Positions 15,156 through 27,663 of a stretch of 64,000 bases of DNA are shown here, in pieces; position 1 is the stretch's first letter, and the number at the start of each line of letters is the position of its first letter. The stretch lies in contig NW_002476163.1 of the NCBI RefSeq assembly GCF_000189635.1, forward strand, positions 124,001 through 188,000, written 5' to 3'. The notes beneath the pieces are model-generated. The model did no database searches, was not told the DNA's origin, and saw only the letters and a program-made list of their open reading frames with translations. The translations under genes and the position numbers were made by a program. This DNA is from Tetrahymena thermophila SB210 (lineage: Eukaryota > Ciliophora > Oligohymenophorea > Hymenostomatida > Tetrahymenidae).

Positions 15156-17371
15156 TCAAAGCATGCTAGGTCTAATTTAAGCAACTTACAAATCATGGTT
15201 TCCCATCATTGAAGACATTCTGTTGCTAACTTACTTTAAATTTTCTTATTCTTATTTTTCGTTATCTACTCTTTCCTTTACAAATTCTATGCATTTATCC
15301 CAATCCATTCTTTGAATTTCATAGTAAAATATCAAGGAAGATGCTCCAGAAGCTATAATAAGACCATACCATATACCAGCAACTTCTAAATCTAAAGTGA
15401 AAACCATGAAAAGAGAAGTAGGGAAACCTATAGCGTAGAACCCAATAATGTAAATCATCATGGCTCTTTACTCAAGACCTGCAGAACGAAGGATAGCACC
15501 AAAAATGCACTATATGTAATCAGGAATTATATATCCAAAAATATAAATGTTATAGCATATATCATAATAATAACCAATTTCTTCTGAAGTAACTAAAAAG
15601 CTTCTAAATATAGGATGTAACACGACACCAACAATCATGAAAACAACAATTTCTAATAGACAAGCATATATTCTATTTGCAAAATGATTAAAAAATTAGT
15701 TTCTTTATAAATTAAAAATGTAATTTTTACGAAATTTTATAGAAATTAATTGCTATTTTCTTTTTTCCATCACCAACACAGCTACCTAAGAAAGAATTAA
15801 CACTCATAGAAAGACCTAAAGGCATCATGTAAAAGAATAATGTCATACTTTAGAAAGAAGTATGACCAGCTAATTAATTATCATCTTAAAGCATACCAAC
15901 AATAATAGTTGTGACTTCATAAAAAGCCCATTCTAAATAAACAATAGATCCTACTGGGATAGCAACCTTTAAATATTCTTTAAAAAAAAGAAATAAAATT
16001 AGCAAATTAATAATCATTTTTAGCTTTGAATGGAATATTTTAAAATAAATTTTAACCAACAAGCACTCTAATTTCAAAAAAATTTTTAGCAAAGTCTTGC
16101 AAAAAAATAATATTTTTTAAAAAATTGAATTTAAAGCTATTACTTAACCATCCTCTAAGAGTTTCCATTTCAAAAAAGGGCTAATATATTTCATTTAATA
16201 TTTTGCATGTTTTCTTTTCTTTGTGAATGTTGTATAACAGATTGAGTAAAATATTTAAATCAGAAATGCATCTTGCAAGTGACATACCTTTTAATGAGAG
16301 TAAAATTATAATTGTTATTATTTTTAAATACAATAAATTCTGAAATAAAATAAAAATTTCGAAATTTTTTAATAAAAGAAATTTGAGAATAAAGTACCGA
16401 TTACTACCATTCCAAAATGGTCAAAGAAAATAAGAAGCCATATAGGATGCATCAAATAAGAAAGCATATAGGAATTCATGACTAGATCCATCTTTTAAAT
16501 ACCTAAAAGAGCATTTCTCAAACAATCAGATATTGCTACTAAAAATAATGAAGGGATCAACCATACAACAAATTCTTAAGCTATTATAGCTGTTTCTTCT
16601 TTGATTCCAAAAAATATCATAATATTAGCTGTATTTAGAATCATAATTAATGCAAGACAAGAGAAAGTGAGTGCTATAGATAATGCCTATTTAAAAAAAA
16701 AGAACATAAATAAACTATAATATACATTCCTTAATTATGCTAAAAATACTAATAAAAAATTTACTTTATTAAATAACTATCCAATAAGTTTGAAATTCTA
16801 TGCTCCATAAGCTTAAGCTACTTGAGTAAACAATCCATTATTCAAAGAAAGTAATGCAGAATAACAAGCAGAATGGAACCTAAATACATAATTGTTAAAA
16901 TGTAAAAGCTAAATAGAAAAATTAATAATGAATAAATATATGAATAGAAGAAAAAAAATGAATAGTTTCTATGATTTTTCTAATTTTCTTCTAGAACTAA
17001 ATATTTTTTTGTAATATTTACCATGTGGTAGCTAAGCCATAAGCACCAACTATAAGAGGACTTTTTGTCTTTTGAATGAAGTACATATTTACAAACAAGA
17101 AGAATGTTGTACTAAGCTGAGTAAATATGTTTGGGATAGAAGCACGAAGTAAGTTTAAGACCTTTGAAGGAGTATTTTTAAGAGTCAGCTCTTCTTCAAA
17201 CAAGAAATTGTATATTTTATATCTCATTTGATCCTCTGTAATACCTCCATCCTCTTTTTTTACTGGAGGTGGTATTTATATGATTTCTTAATTGCTTTCC
17301 TAGTCATGGAGTTTAAGAACTTGCTATAATTCATACTCCTCAGGATTATTTAATTTATCTTAGCCTCCCAT
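15156..17371 (-). CDS. MATE-family multidrug/toxic compound extrusion transporter
   Basis: Cation-coupled efflux transporter of the MATE family. The start at 17371 (MGGQDKLNNPEEYELQQVLK) is the first ATG in a frame continuous with the membrane domain; a cytosolic acidic/Gln-rich N-terminus precedes the first span. Recognisable segments include LLRASIPNIFTQLSTTFFLFVNMYFI then SPLIVGAYGLATTW (first repeat). In the second repeat, G-x-G-D-G-K-KKIAINFYK runs through an intron (15673-15730) into IYACLLEIVVFMIVGVVL, FRSFLVTSEEIGYYYD and the last span pair before a charged tail ending at TGA 15156-15158. At least five short introns cut the gene (for example about 16690-16775 and 16870-17022), so only the outer limits and the 15673-15730 join are exact. 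The GDG-KK motif and the repeated N- and C-halves support MATE over other 12-span families. Substrate unknown. Confidence 0.85.
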
Positions 17372-19436
17372 CGCTTCAAAATTATAAACTTGCTATTTTA
17401 TGATTTTTTATGCAAACTCTTATTTCTACTGAATTACTTATAAAATTTCTAATAATACTTATATTTTTTAATGTTCTTTGATTATATATGAGACAAAATC
17501 AGCTTGTAGATACAAATTTAATATTGGATATCATTATTTGATTTTAGCATACCTTTATTAAATAATTTATATACCCAACCCACCCTTCAATTTTAATAAA
17601 TTTCTTAAGATATATATATAAAATATTAGTATTGGCTAATTTATGCAATTTTATCAAGAATACCTTCAAATCTAGTAATTATATTACATGTTTTATTGCA
17701 TCATATATTTACTAAAATAAATGATCTCATATAGTTGTGTAGTCACTTACATTAATTAATTCATTAAAATCCAGTTTATATTTATTTTTTGTACTAAAGG
17801 AAGTAACCTGTATAAGGAATTTGTTATTCTTTTTACTACTTAACAAATTCAATAAAATAAATCATACATTTTTAAATAATTTAAGTCTTTAATTCTAGTA
17901 TTTTTACTCCACTCATTAACTAAATAACTCTTTTAAATTATGAACAAATTATTTCAATCCTAAAATTACCTGTAAAATTTTAACAAAATTAAATATTTTC
18001 ACAATAATTAACTTAAATTTCTTATTTAGATATACATTACATCTTATTTTATAAATTTAGCTTCTACTTGATTTCATAATTAACTTCAATTTATATTGTT
18101 AATATTTGCATTAAATTAATTGTAAATTTAGTTTTTTAATAGAAATTTTGTTAATTGCTTTTTGTAAGCTGGTTTTAATTCTGTAGTAAGGTGAATAATG
18201 AATATCTTTTTTATTTTTATACATAAATTTTGTTTGTAATTATAAGAAATTTATTTAATATAATTAAGTAAATTTATTAAACATTTTTATGTAAATTTAT
18301 TATATAAAAAAAGATTTTTTTTTTTAGTACTGTGTTTCTTTGCTACCTAGAGCCTATAGGTATTTTATCTAAAAGATTATTTAAATAATACACATTAATT
18401 ATTCAATCATATTTGAGGTTTAATAGAAATTTAATGTGGGTTAGTTTTAAACTAAAAGAATCAAAAAATTTGAAAATATTAAATTAAAAAAAGGTTTTAA
18501 GTTGTATAGCTAAATACCTTTCTATAATCTGATTATAGGGCATCACTTTTTTTTGAAAGGCCTTTATTTTTTTATAATATTTTAAAAAATTAAATTATAT
18601 AAAATAGATTTTGATTAATAATCTTATTAATTTTAAATCTATTAAAGACTTTTCATTTTTTATTAAATTTTATTTTCAAAAAATTTTTTACTTCCAAATT
18701 CTTATATTTTAGTTTTAGAGATACAATATTTTCTCTCAATTTTCATAATTTTCATAGAAAGTTAGAATTTTCTATTTACTAATTTTAGCAAGACTATTAT
18801 TTAACTTAAAATGATTTGTGAAGAAATTCTTTTTTTCTTGAGAAATTCTTAGAAATTATTTAAAAATAAAAAATTAGCCCCAATTTTGAAATTTTCAATT
18901 CAAAAATTCATATAAAAACCAAATTTGTAAAACAGATTAAAGATAAATAATCATTAACATTTCAAATTAAAATTAATTATATGTATTAATATTAAATTTA
19001 GTAATAAATTTAAATATTACTTTTTAAGATTTTCTATTGGCATATTGCTTATTATATTATGTAATAAATAAAATTACATCAATAGTACAAAGTAAATATA
19101 ATATGAAGTGAACCACTTATGAAATGCAATTTATTTAAAAGATGAATTATTTATAACATATTATATGTAATAAAACTTAGGTATCCCTTATAAAATCCAT
19201 GAAACTTATGAAACTTGCTACTGACATTATTTTTAAAATGATGTAAAGACAAAACGTAAATTATAAAATATTATCACTTATTATAATTTATATTGATAAT
19301 TTTATTTAATATAATTAAAAAAATATTTATTTTTATTTTACTATCAAAGTATGAAGGAAAAATCAAATATTAATTAAATCTCATTTTTTTTCTTTTATTA
19401 AATTAATTTTTTAAGGCAAGAAAGCTTTATCTTTTT
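17372..19436. other. AT-rich region between MATE gene and transposase relic
   Basis: About 2 kb in which I see no exon-like composition. The open frame just upstream of the MATE start (to about 17545) lacks an ATG and is taken as 5' UTR. Confidence 0.5.
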
Positions 19437-20110
19437 AGTATTAAAGAATATTGATTCTATTTATTTGAAAAGTAAATCATCTTTAATTTCTGAATCAATA
19501 CCATTGATTTGGTCTTTCAAGTAGCCCAAATTCTTTCTATTGTAAAAGAGTCTGTCTTGAAAGAAGCAATCTCCATTTAATTGATAAAATTTTGTAAGAT
19601 TTTACTATAATTATTACAGCACAAATTTCCCATAAATAAAGTTATTATTAGGGATATTTTTCAAGTTAATAACAATCTTCGCTTTAGATAGTATTTAAAG
19701 AGGAGTACCATAAACATTTAGTACCAATTTTACCATTTTTGAGAATCATCTCATCAGAAAACAAAACTATTTTCCATCTGATTGTCCAAGAGTGCGCTTC
19801 TTTTACAAATTCAAGTCTTTTATAATTTTAATCTTAATTAATTAGCATTACCTTATGTTTTTGTAAGCATTTAATCCACTAATATTTAATACATTTTTAA
19901 TTTTAGTTTGGGATACTTTGATTAAATTCTTCATTTTGTTCAGCTTTTCTTAATGATTGAGATGGAGTAGAAACAAAAGAGAAAAAAATTCCTTATTTTC
20001 GTCTTCATCTAGCTTATTTACTCTCTCACAGTTCTTAAATTTAGCGGAAATATCTTAATTTTTCTCAGATTATTCAAAAATTTTACTGATTATATCAACC
20101 CAATATGTTC
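19437..20110 (-). pseudogene. Decayed Tc1/mariner-type transposase
   Basis: On the minus strand, broken frames read in order like a Tc1/mariner transposase. First comes a helix-turn-helix end KVSQTKIKNVLNISGLNAYK (family pattern VSxxTVxxxLxxxGLxAxK). After a frame change near 19850 comes KRLEFVKEAHSWTIRWK then IVLFSDEM, which is the family's RLxFAxxHxxW...WxxVxFSDE motif with the first catalytic Asp. A further frame change leads to GDCFFQDRL, a possible remnant of the second FQxD motif, and then LGYLKDQING, like the end of the family's PIExxWxxLK block. The 50-60 residues normally between the second Asp and that block are missing. Frame changes, an internal deletion and no clean start show it is not functional. 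No clear terminal inverted repeats were found beside it. Finding it in presumed macronuclear DNA is unusual because ciliates normally remove transposons. Confidence 0.6.
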
Positions 20111-21238
20111 CAGTAATTCCTTACTCTACTTTATAATTTTTAGCTAATCTAAGCATTTATTAGAATTAAAGACATTAGATTTTAAAGTAAATATTACGCC
20201 ACTAGTTAATGGAGATATAAAAATAGTTATTTTAACTATTAACTTTAAAAATTATGATAAATGTAAATATTTTAACAAAATAAATAAAATTTTTTTTACT
20301 AACCTTTAACTAAAAAATCAATAAGGAGATACCGTCATTTATAAAAAGATATATATTTAATTAATATAATTAAGATACTATACAAAGACAATAAATTTGA
20401 AAAATAAGCTAATTGCATTATGTATCATGTATCAAAAAAGGAAACTTTTTTTACATGTAATAATTATTATAACATTAGATATGGTTGATCTAGATTTTAT
20501 GCTATTTAACATATAAGTAAAAAAGATTTATCAAATATTTATTTACTCTTAATTTTATTTTACTACTTTATATTTCATCTGGTAAAAATAATTACTTTAA
20601 TTATACTTATTCAAGTGCTTATGTTTTCTAGAAAACATCTAAATTTTTAGATTTTATAAATTTAAAAAAAATACCTCTCATTAAAACAATTTTTGTAAAC
20701 TTGAATCAAGGTAACATGGTATTTTATTGAATATATTTATTTACTAACAGGTTACTTATTTTAATAATCAAGCAAAATAGCTTTAGTATGAATTATGTTT
20801 TTTTAAAAGAGTTAAATTTATTATTTTTTAATTTTAATACATTTACAATATTTTACTTTATTTTAAAGCTTCATAAATATATGTAAACAAAAGTAGATAG
20901 ATATGCATTAAATTTTTGTTTATTAATGATCTAAATTATTATAAGTTATTTTTGAAAATTAATAATTTATTTAAAATAAAATCTATTTTTAAAATAACTC
21001 ATTTTTTGAATTGAAACATTTTTTCAAAATCAATAAATGAATAAAAGTTTATTGAATAATTTCCTAATATAGTTGTATAAAAATTGGATTTAAAATTTAT
21101 GCTAATTGAAATTATATTTTAAATGATCAACTATACTTTTATTTTAAAATTCTATTGCTTATTTATTAATTAATTGATTTAAATAGTAGAATATATCTTA
21201 TTAAATAAACAGAATCTCATATAAACGTATCATCTCTA
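20111..21238. other. AT-rich region upstream of the S11 peptidase gene
   Basis: No gene seen. It should include the promoter of the plus-strand peptidase gene and possibly the 5' remains of the transposase relic, where weak coding-like sequence extends to about 20170. Confidence 0.45.
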
Positions 21239-23902
21239 ATGGATTGCTCTAAATCAATAGAAGAGGATATCATTAGCTCTTCAAGCAGGGATAGCAGTAT
21301 TGATTATGAAGAATAAAATAATGTGGAGGCTTCTTTTGATTATAATAATGTTTATGAAGAGGATTATTCTGATGATGATTAGGATTATGAAGAGGAAGAA
21401 GAGGAAGAAGTATTATAATCGCCTTTTTAAGAAAAAAATGTAGAACAAAAGATAAATAAAAATTTTCAAAATACTCAAAGAAGCGAATTGACTTAAAATA
21501 TGTATAATTGCAATCGAGATTCTATTATTAAATTTTATTATTTCATAGTAAAACAGTTCTTTAAGAAGCTACAAATAATGAAAGCAAATTAGCAGATGAA
21601 AAAAAGAATTTGATGTATAGTTTGTTATTAAAAAAAAAAATATTTTAATTATTTAAATTTAATGTAGCAACTCTATAAACAAATTAAAAAAGCAGAATGA
21701 TTATACTACTCTTGATGTTTTATAACAATAAAACTAGAAAAAAGGAGTTAAAGATAATTTGAATAGGGAATAATAAGATTAAGATAGATTATAAACAAAT
21801 GAAAATGAGTGTTCATCATAAAATTAAAATATTAAAAGCCTGGCTTAATTAAATAATAGTATAATCATGTCTATTCCTAAAAGCTCATCTACTTAATTGG
21901 ATCTATAAAGCACAAAAGTCAGCAATAGTGATTTATTATAAAAGTGCTCACAGAACTCAATAAAAAATATTGTTTCTACTAATTCTTCAAAAAAAAAAAA
22001 TATTATAACATTCGAACTAAACAAAAACGAAAGCAAATTAACCTTGGATCTTTTAAAAAAAAAACAAGTTAAATCTTAAATAGGAGAATATCTAAATATA
22101 AAACAAGGAGAATCCTTTAGAGTATTACAAAGTCCGAGAGATGGTAAAAACCTCCCAAATATTGATAAAATAAAAGGTATCAATCTAAAAATACATAAAA
22201 ATTAATATTTTTTTTAACTTTGATCAGTAAATTAAATTTCTGATGTGTATTTATTTCAATATAAATTTTAGAATTAAATATTTATTTTTTTAAATATCTT
22301 AATAGCAAAATTTAATAAATTAAAATAAAAACCTCCAAAAATAACAAGTAGAAGCTGGATAATCCTAAATGGTAAAAATAAAAAGTTGGTAGCAGGTTAG
22401 AATGAAAATTAGGTTAGGGAGATAGCTTCTTTAACTAAAATGATGACTTGTTATATAGTAGTGCATTATATAAGAAAGCTGAATTTGATTCCAGAAAAAA
22501 CATATTTCAAAGTTTCAGCTCATGCTGCAAATTAACCAGGTAATAATGTTAGCAAATATTTTTTTCATTTAATATTTATTTTGAACTCATCTTATGTACA
22601 TTTATGAAAAATTAATATCAAATTCTATTTTTAATTTGAGATAATTGACAATTTTGTGTAATTTTAATCAGGTACCACTGCAGGATTAACTGAAGGAGAT
22701 GTAGTAAGCATAATGGATCTTCTCTATGGGATGATGCTTCCAAGTGGTAATGATGCTGCTTTTGTATTAGCTGAAAATTTTGGAGTTTATTTATATATGC
22801 AAACTGATAAATTTAAAGAGAAATATGGAAATGCTTAAACAAACAAAAAATTAAAAGTAATTAATTAGAAAGGAATAAATTTTATTTATAGAATATTTAA
22901 ATTAAACATTAACGGATGTGTCCAGTTAAAATTATTGAAAGTGAATTTTTACACTCCAAATTTAAATAAAAACAAAATACCTGATCTTCAAACAAATCAA
23001 TAAAATAAAAGTAAAAATATAATTTACCAGTAAAAATTTAAAATTAAAATTTGATTCAAGCAAAATAAAATTAAAAATTTTTGATTTTCGCAAATTTAAT
23101 TAAAACAAATAAATTAAGTAGGAATTATTTCCTGCATTATTTCTGGGATATATCCGTTAATAAATAATCACGAGTATCATTCAAGCTATTTTCTTTTTAA
23201 TTGCAAGAAATAGTTAGTGATGATTATTTTAAATCCTTTTTATATCTTAAAATAAAATTGAACAAAAATAATCTACTTTTGCTAAAATTAATATAATATG
23301 TGGTAGGATTTTTATTAGAATTTATTTTTTAAATTATTGTTTATTTTACCTTTAATGTAGTATTAATTACAAAAATCGAAAAGCTCACTTATTAAATATA
23401 AAAAATATGAGTATAGGTCAAGAATCCAATTACTTATTTTATCAAAGAAATGAATGATTTTGCAGAAAAATTAAATATGCAAGACACATATTTTACTAAC
23501 CCTCATGGTTTAATGCATAAAAAGAACAAATCTACTTCTTATGATGTTGGTCTGCTTTCCTATTATCTTATACATGATCCTTTGATAAAGTAGATAATGG
23601 CATAATAAACCTATAATGCAAATATAATGACCGAAACACTTTAACTTAAAAATCCACCTACAATATGGAAAAATACAAATAAAATGCTCAAAAAAACAGG
23701 ATTTTTGGGGCTAAAAACAGGAATTACACCTAGTGCTGGTCCATGCTTAGCAAGTTGGTATAATCATGAAAATATAAATTTAATAATTATCTTGTTAGGA
23801 GCAAAGAGTCTAGAAGAAAGATGGGTTGAAACTGTCCAGTTGTTAGAATGGGCAAAAAAGTAAATGTAATAAAAAAAAAAGGAAAAAAATGTAAATTCAT
23901 GA
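21239..23902 (+). CDS. Peptidase S11 (D-Ala-D-Ala carboxypeptidase / penicillin-binding protein-like) with disordered N-terminus
   Basis: Six phase-consistent exons (21239-21501, 21549-21614, 21668-22176, 22306-22539, 22672-22856, 23417-23902) give 580 residues. Residues 1-270 are acidic then Asn/Gln/Lys-rich, with no signal peptide. Residues 280-560 form an S11 serine peptidase domain with every catalytic motif: SLTK (Ser321/Lys324), SGN (Ser382-Asn384, in LLYGMMLPSGNDAA) and KTG (Lys519-Gly521, in GLKTGITPSAGPC), plus the family signature TNPHGL near 447-451. In bacteria this enzyme trims D-Ala from peptidoglycan stem peptides. Ciliates make no peptidoglycan, so a role on ingested bacteria or on another D-amino-acid or beta-lactam-like substrate is inference, and the missing signal peptide argues against simple secretion. 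Most likely an old bacterial gene acquired by transfer and since filled with introns. The 560-bp last intron carries an inverted-repeat element; the other four are 47-132 bp. Confidence 0.9.
22912..23157. mobile_element. MITE-like element inside the last intron of the S11 gene
   Basis: The left end acggatgtgtccag (22912-22925) and the right end ctgggatatatccgt (23143-23157) are imperfect inverted repeats of about 14-15 bp, flanked on both sides by TA (22910-22911 and 23158-23159). This is the target-site duplication expected for Tc1/mariner-type insertions. The 246-bp interior has no coding potential. It accounts for most of the extra length of this intron. No second copy was seen in the window, and the ends do not obviously match the nearby transposase relic. 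Confidence 0.55.
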
Positions 23903-26127
23903 AAAGAATGGAAAATTATATAAAATTTTATATAAAAATATAAAATATAATATTATAGAATTTTTTTATATTATTTGTTACATGATGCATCAGTAATAAA
24001 TTTATTTACTTGACAGTAAAACTTTTATAGCAGTAAAATTTATAAAGAAATATAAAACTTATTATTACAGTAATAAAATTACTTAATAATTGCATAAGAA
24101 AAAGCTAAAGGAATATATATATAATAATTTCATTTCAGATTACATCAATTAAAATTATTATAGAAAATAGATGAATTTTGTTTGATAAATAGATATTTAA
24201 ATTATTTATATAGGTTATTATCATAAATTATATGAGCTAAAAGTGATTTTCCCTTTCTAATTAAATAAACAAACGAAGTTTTATCTATCTTTCAATTTGT
24301 AATAATTTAAAAAAATATATTTAAATTGAAAAGCTCAATGATTTCTAGACTAAATCAAGTCTATTTATCATTAATGTATGTTAAATTAAAAAAAAAATAG
24401 TTAAAAATTTAAAAATCTTTTATGTTTTATACTTAGAAAAATTAAGTGTAAGAATGCTTGATCTATTTCTCTTTTGATTTTGTGATAGAATAATTTACTA
24501 TTGAATGTTTGTTTTTCTAAGAATTTAAAAGTATATTCGTTTTTACGTTTAATCAAAAAAATTTATAGAAACATAGATAATATAATATTTTGTTATTTCT
24601 AAACATAAATATATGCTTGAATTTAATATAGGTAAAGAAATGGATAAACACTATAAAATAAATAATAAATTAACTATTTTAAATATTAAATACAAAATAA
24701 TAAATTATATTGTAAAAATATTAATTATAGACAAAATTTAATTCCTATTGTAATAATAAATATATTAATTATCACATATAATTAATATATTAAAAGACAA
24801 AATACTTTTAAAGATTTAACTTTCAAAAAATTTAAATTATCTCCTTTTTAAAATATTTAAATAAGAATAAGCACGAATCAATAAATAAATTATATTTTCA
24901 AATGATTCAAAAAAATGTATTTGGTTGTAAATTATATAAATAATCTTAATTCTTGTGTTGTCAATTTAAAAGTAAAATGAAGATCTACAAAGAATATTAA
25001 CAAATAATTTAAGCAATTTTCTTAGTGTAGAATGTAATGGTTGGAGTATTTGAGATTTTGAATTCTAACTTAACTTTTGAAATGGATTTATTTATTTAGT
25101 ATAGCAGTTAGTACGTGTTTTTTTGTTACTATTGTCAGTAATATATTACATATTTTCATATTATGCATCATTGATTTTACACTAAATTTAGTACACATTA
25201 TGACTAGCTTTTTATAAATTGTTGTAAATAAGAGAGCAAGCTATTATTTGAGCTTGTAGATCATGGAATTGCTCAATTAAATTAAATATTGTAAATTTAA
25301 AATTTATTAATTTTTGATAATTAATCAAGAAAGTAAATGGTTTGCTTTTAGATAAAAGCAGAAGGCATGGGTTGTTTTCTTTTTTTCAGCGAAAAAAATT
25401 AAAAAAGGTAAAAGAAATTAATAAATGAATGAATGAAAATTATGTGCAAGTGCTGAAATAAATAATTATTATTAAATTAATATAGTTGACTGTACAAGAT
25501 ATCTTGATTGATAATGACCGAAGATTGATACTGCGAAAAATTAAATAAGTACTATAAAAAATTCTAAATTTTTAATAAATATTTTTTAATTTTTATCAGT
25601 TCTTTGCAAATATAAAGAAAAAATAAATATCTAGTTTCTTTAATTTTTTCCTCTTTTCATTTTGTTTATTTTTTAATTGCATAATAAGTATGTTTGTAAG
25701 AATGAATGAATGAATGAATGAATGTATGTATGACTCATTCTATTTATTTGTTATTCTATCTTTATTTAGTTTTATTTTTAAGGTGAAATAAGATACACAG
25801 AAACTTTATCAACTGAAATATATTAATTAAAAAAAAAAGTAAATAAATAATTAATTAATTATCAATTTTCAAGTAAAATATAAAGAAAAGTAGAAAAATT
25901 AAAAAAAACCCTATTAATAAAGGCAACATAAATTTTAATCGCTTAAAAAGGGTTTCCTTCTGATTATAAACGACTCTTAAACTATTTTTGGTAAACCCAC
26001 TACGTCCTAAATTGCCTAAGACTACTAAAAGCATAATAATTTATACTTTATACCATATTCAACAACATTTGAAGTAATATTGATGTCTTGCCAACTAGAA
26101 GTTTTGTAAACTTGTGTAAGCGCTTTT
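23903..26127. other. AT-rich intergenic region
   Basis: No gene recognised over 2.2 kb. It contains an (AATG)n tract at 25701-25730 and similar short tetranucleotide runs near 25425-25440. Confidence 0.55.
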
Positions 26128-27663
26128 ATGATGGGTCTGATTAATCATAAGCAAATCCCTAAAAAACTAGCTAAGAAATGCAAAGTGTTTGATTATTTAT
26201 GCAAGAAATTCCCTCTCGATTAATCCCAATTAGAAAATTATTCCAAGCTGATTGCTTTTAATAGCAATGCAGAAGTAGAAAAAAAATTTATTTAAGATAA
26301 TTTGCTTGATATTTTGATATTCAATAAATGTGTATCAATTGATTCCTCAGTTGTCTAACTAAGTAACTCTGGATCTACAACTCTATTAGATTCTTCAGCT
26401 GAGTGCATTTCACCATATATGTTAAGAGTTAAAAATAACATGCTAAGTGCTAACCCCTCAGCTAATGCTCTCTTAAAAAATGAATAGACTTTAATGAATA
26501 TTCCTATAGTAAAAAGCATTACTAGTATACAAGATTAATCCTGCAGTAGCAGTGGAGGTATCCTTGGTTTAAATTCTGGTTAAGCTTCAAACTAATTAAA
26601 TTCTACTGTTCCAGCTTAAACTGTGTAATTTGCAAGCAGCAACAAGGCTGAAAACCAGAACAAACCACCTCTTCCTAATACAAATCAAAACTATGCTATT
26701 GGTAACATGTAATCTACTTAAGGTAATTAGTATAACCTAGGTATAGAGATGAAATCATAGAATAATGGTAAGAGTGCTAATGCTACAAACAGTCTTGAGC
26801 CTCCAAAGAAGCAAGTACCCCTTATTAATCTTTAGTCTCCAATCTAAAACACCAATCCATATCAGGTTCCATAGACTTAGCGTCCTTCAACACTGTAAAC
26901 ACCAACAAGTGTTAACACTAAACCTACCTTTCCTAGCTAAGAAGATATTAAAGTTAATTAATTTACTCTTGGATCAAACAATAAGCCCATAGTTTCCACC
27001 AATAATTAACAAGCAAGCAACAATAGCAATAGTAATAATATCAACAATAACAACAAACAACACTTAAGTAATAAGCAAACCAGTAACTAATTCTATTATC
27101 CTCTCTGTATTAAACCTATAAATTTCAACATGACAATGAGCAATAACAAAGATTTCACCTAAAACTATCTTGAAAGCAGCATTAACCAAGGCAAAAGTAA
27201 TACTTCCATGAACAATTATAAGTTGAACTAGTAATTTAATAATACAATTTATAACTTGAGCTAATAAGATTTAATTATCAAATCAAACCCTCAGCCAGAG
27301 AGAGTGAATAACTTTAACTCATCTAACTTGCTTTCAAAAGTGAGGAGTAATCTAGCTAATTTTAAGGAAGACACAGAAAAAATTGTGGCTTTAATTGAAT
27401 CTTCTGGTGTTACAGAATCACACATTACTCCAAGCATCATACAATCCTAAAAAGCATAACAAGCTAATAAAAACAACACAAACATTAACATTAATGTGAA
27501 CAACAAACCCATCCAATACTAAAACACTCACTTAAATGCTAATTACTACTAAACAAATAATGGAATTCGTTACTATACAGATGTGAAGAGGAAAAGTTAC
27601 ATGCTAAAAAATATGAGTATCTATTAACAAAATAATGCAGCTTTTAAAAAAATGAATGTTTGA
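26128..27663 (+). CDS. Asn/Gln/Ser-rich protein of unknown function, intronless
   Basis: One uninterrupted frame of 511 residues from ATG 26128 (a second ATG follows at 26131) to TGA 27661-27663. The first 80 residues (MMGLINHKQIPKKLAKKCKV, then a leucine-rich segment) look folded and may form a small helical domain. The rest is low-complexity, rich in Asn, Gln, Ser and Thr, with an Asn/Ser cluster near 27000-27075. A more ordered helix-rich stretch lies near residues 390-430 (SNLLSKVRSNLANFKEDTEK), and the tail is basic (GIRYYTDVKRKSYMLKNMS). No membrane span or signal peptide. Codons are richer in C and G than the flanking DNA (frequent AAC, GCT, ACC), as in well-expressed ciliate genes, so it is probably a real gene. 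I do not recognise the family. Confidence 0.8.
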
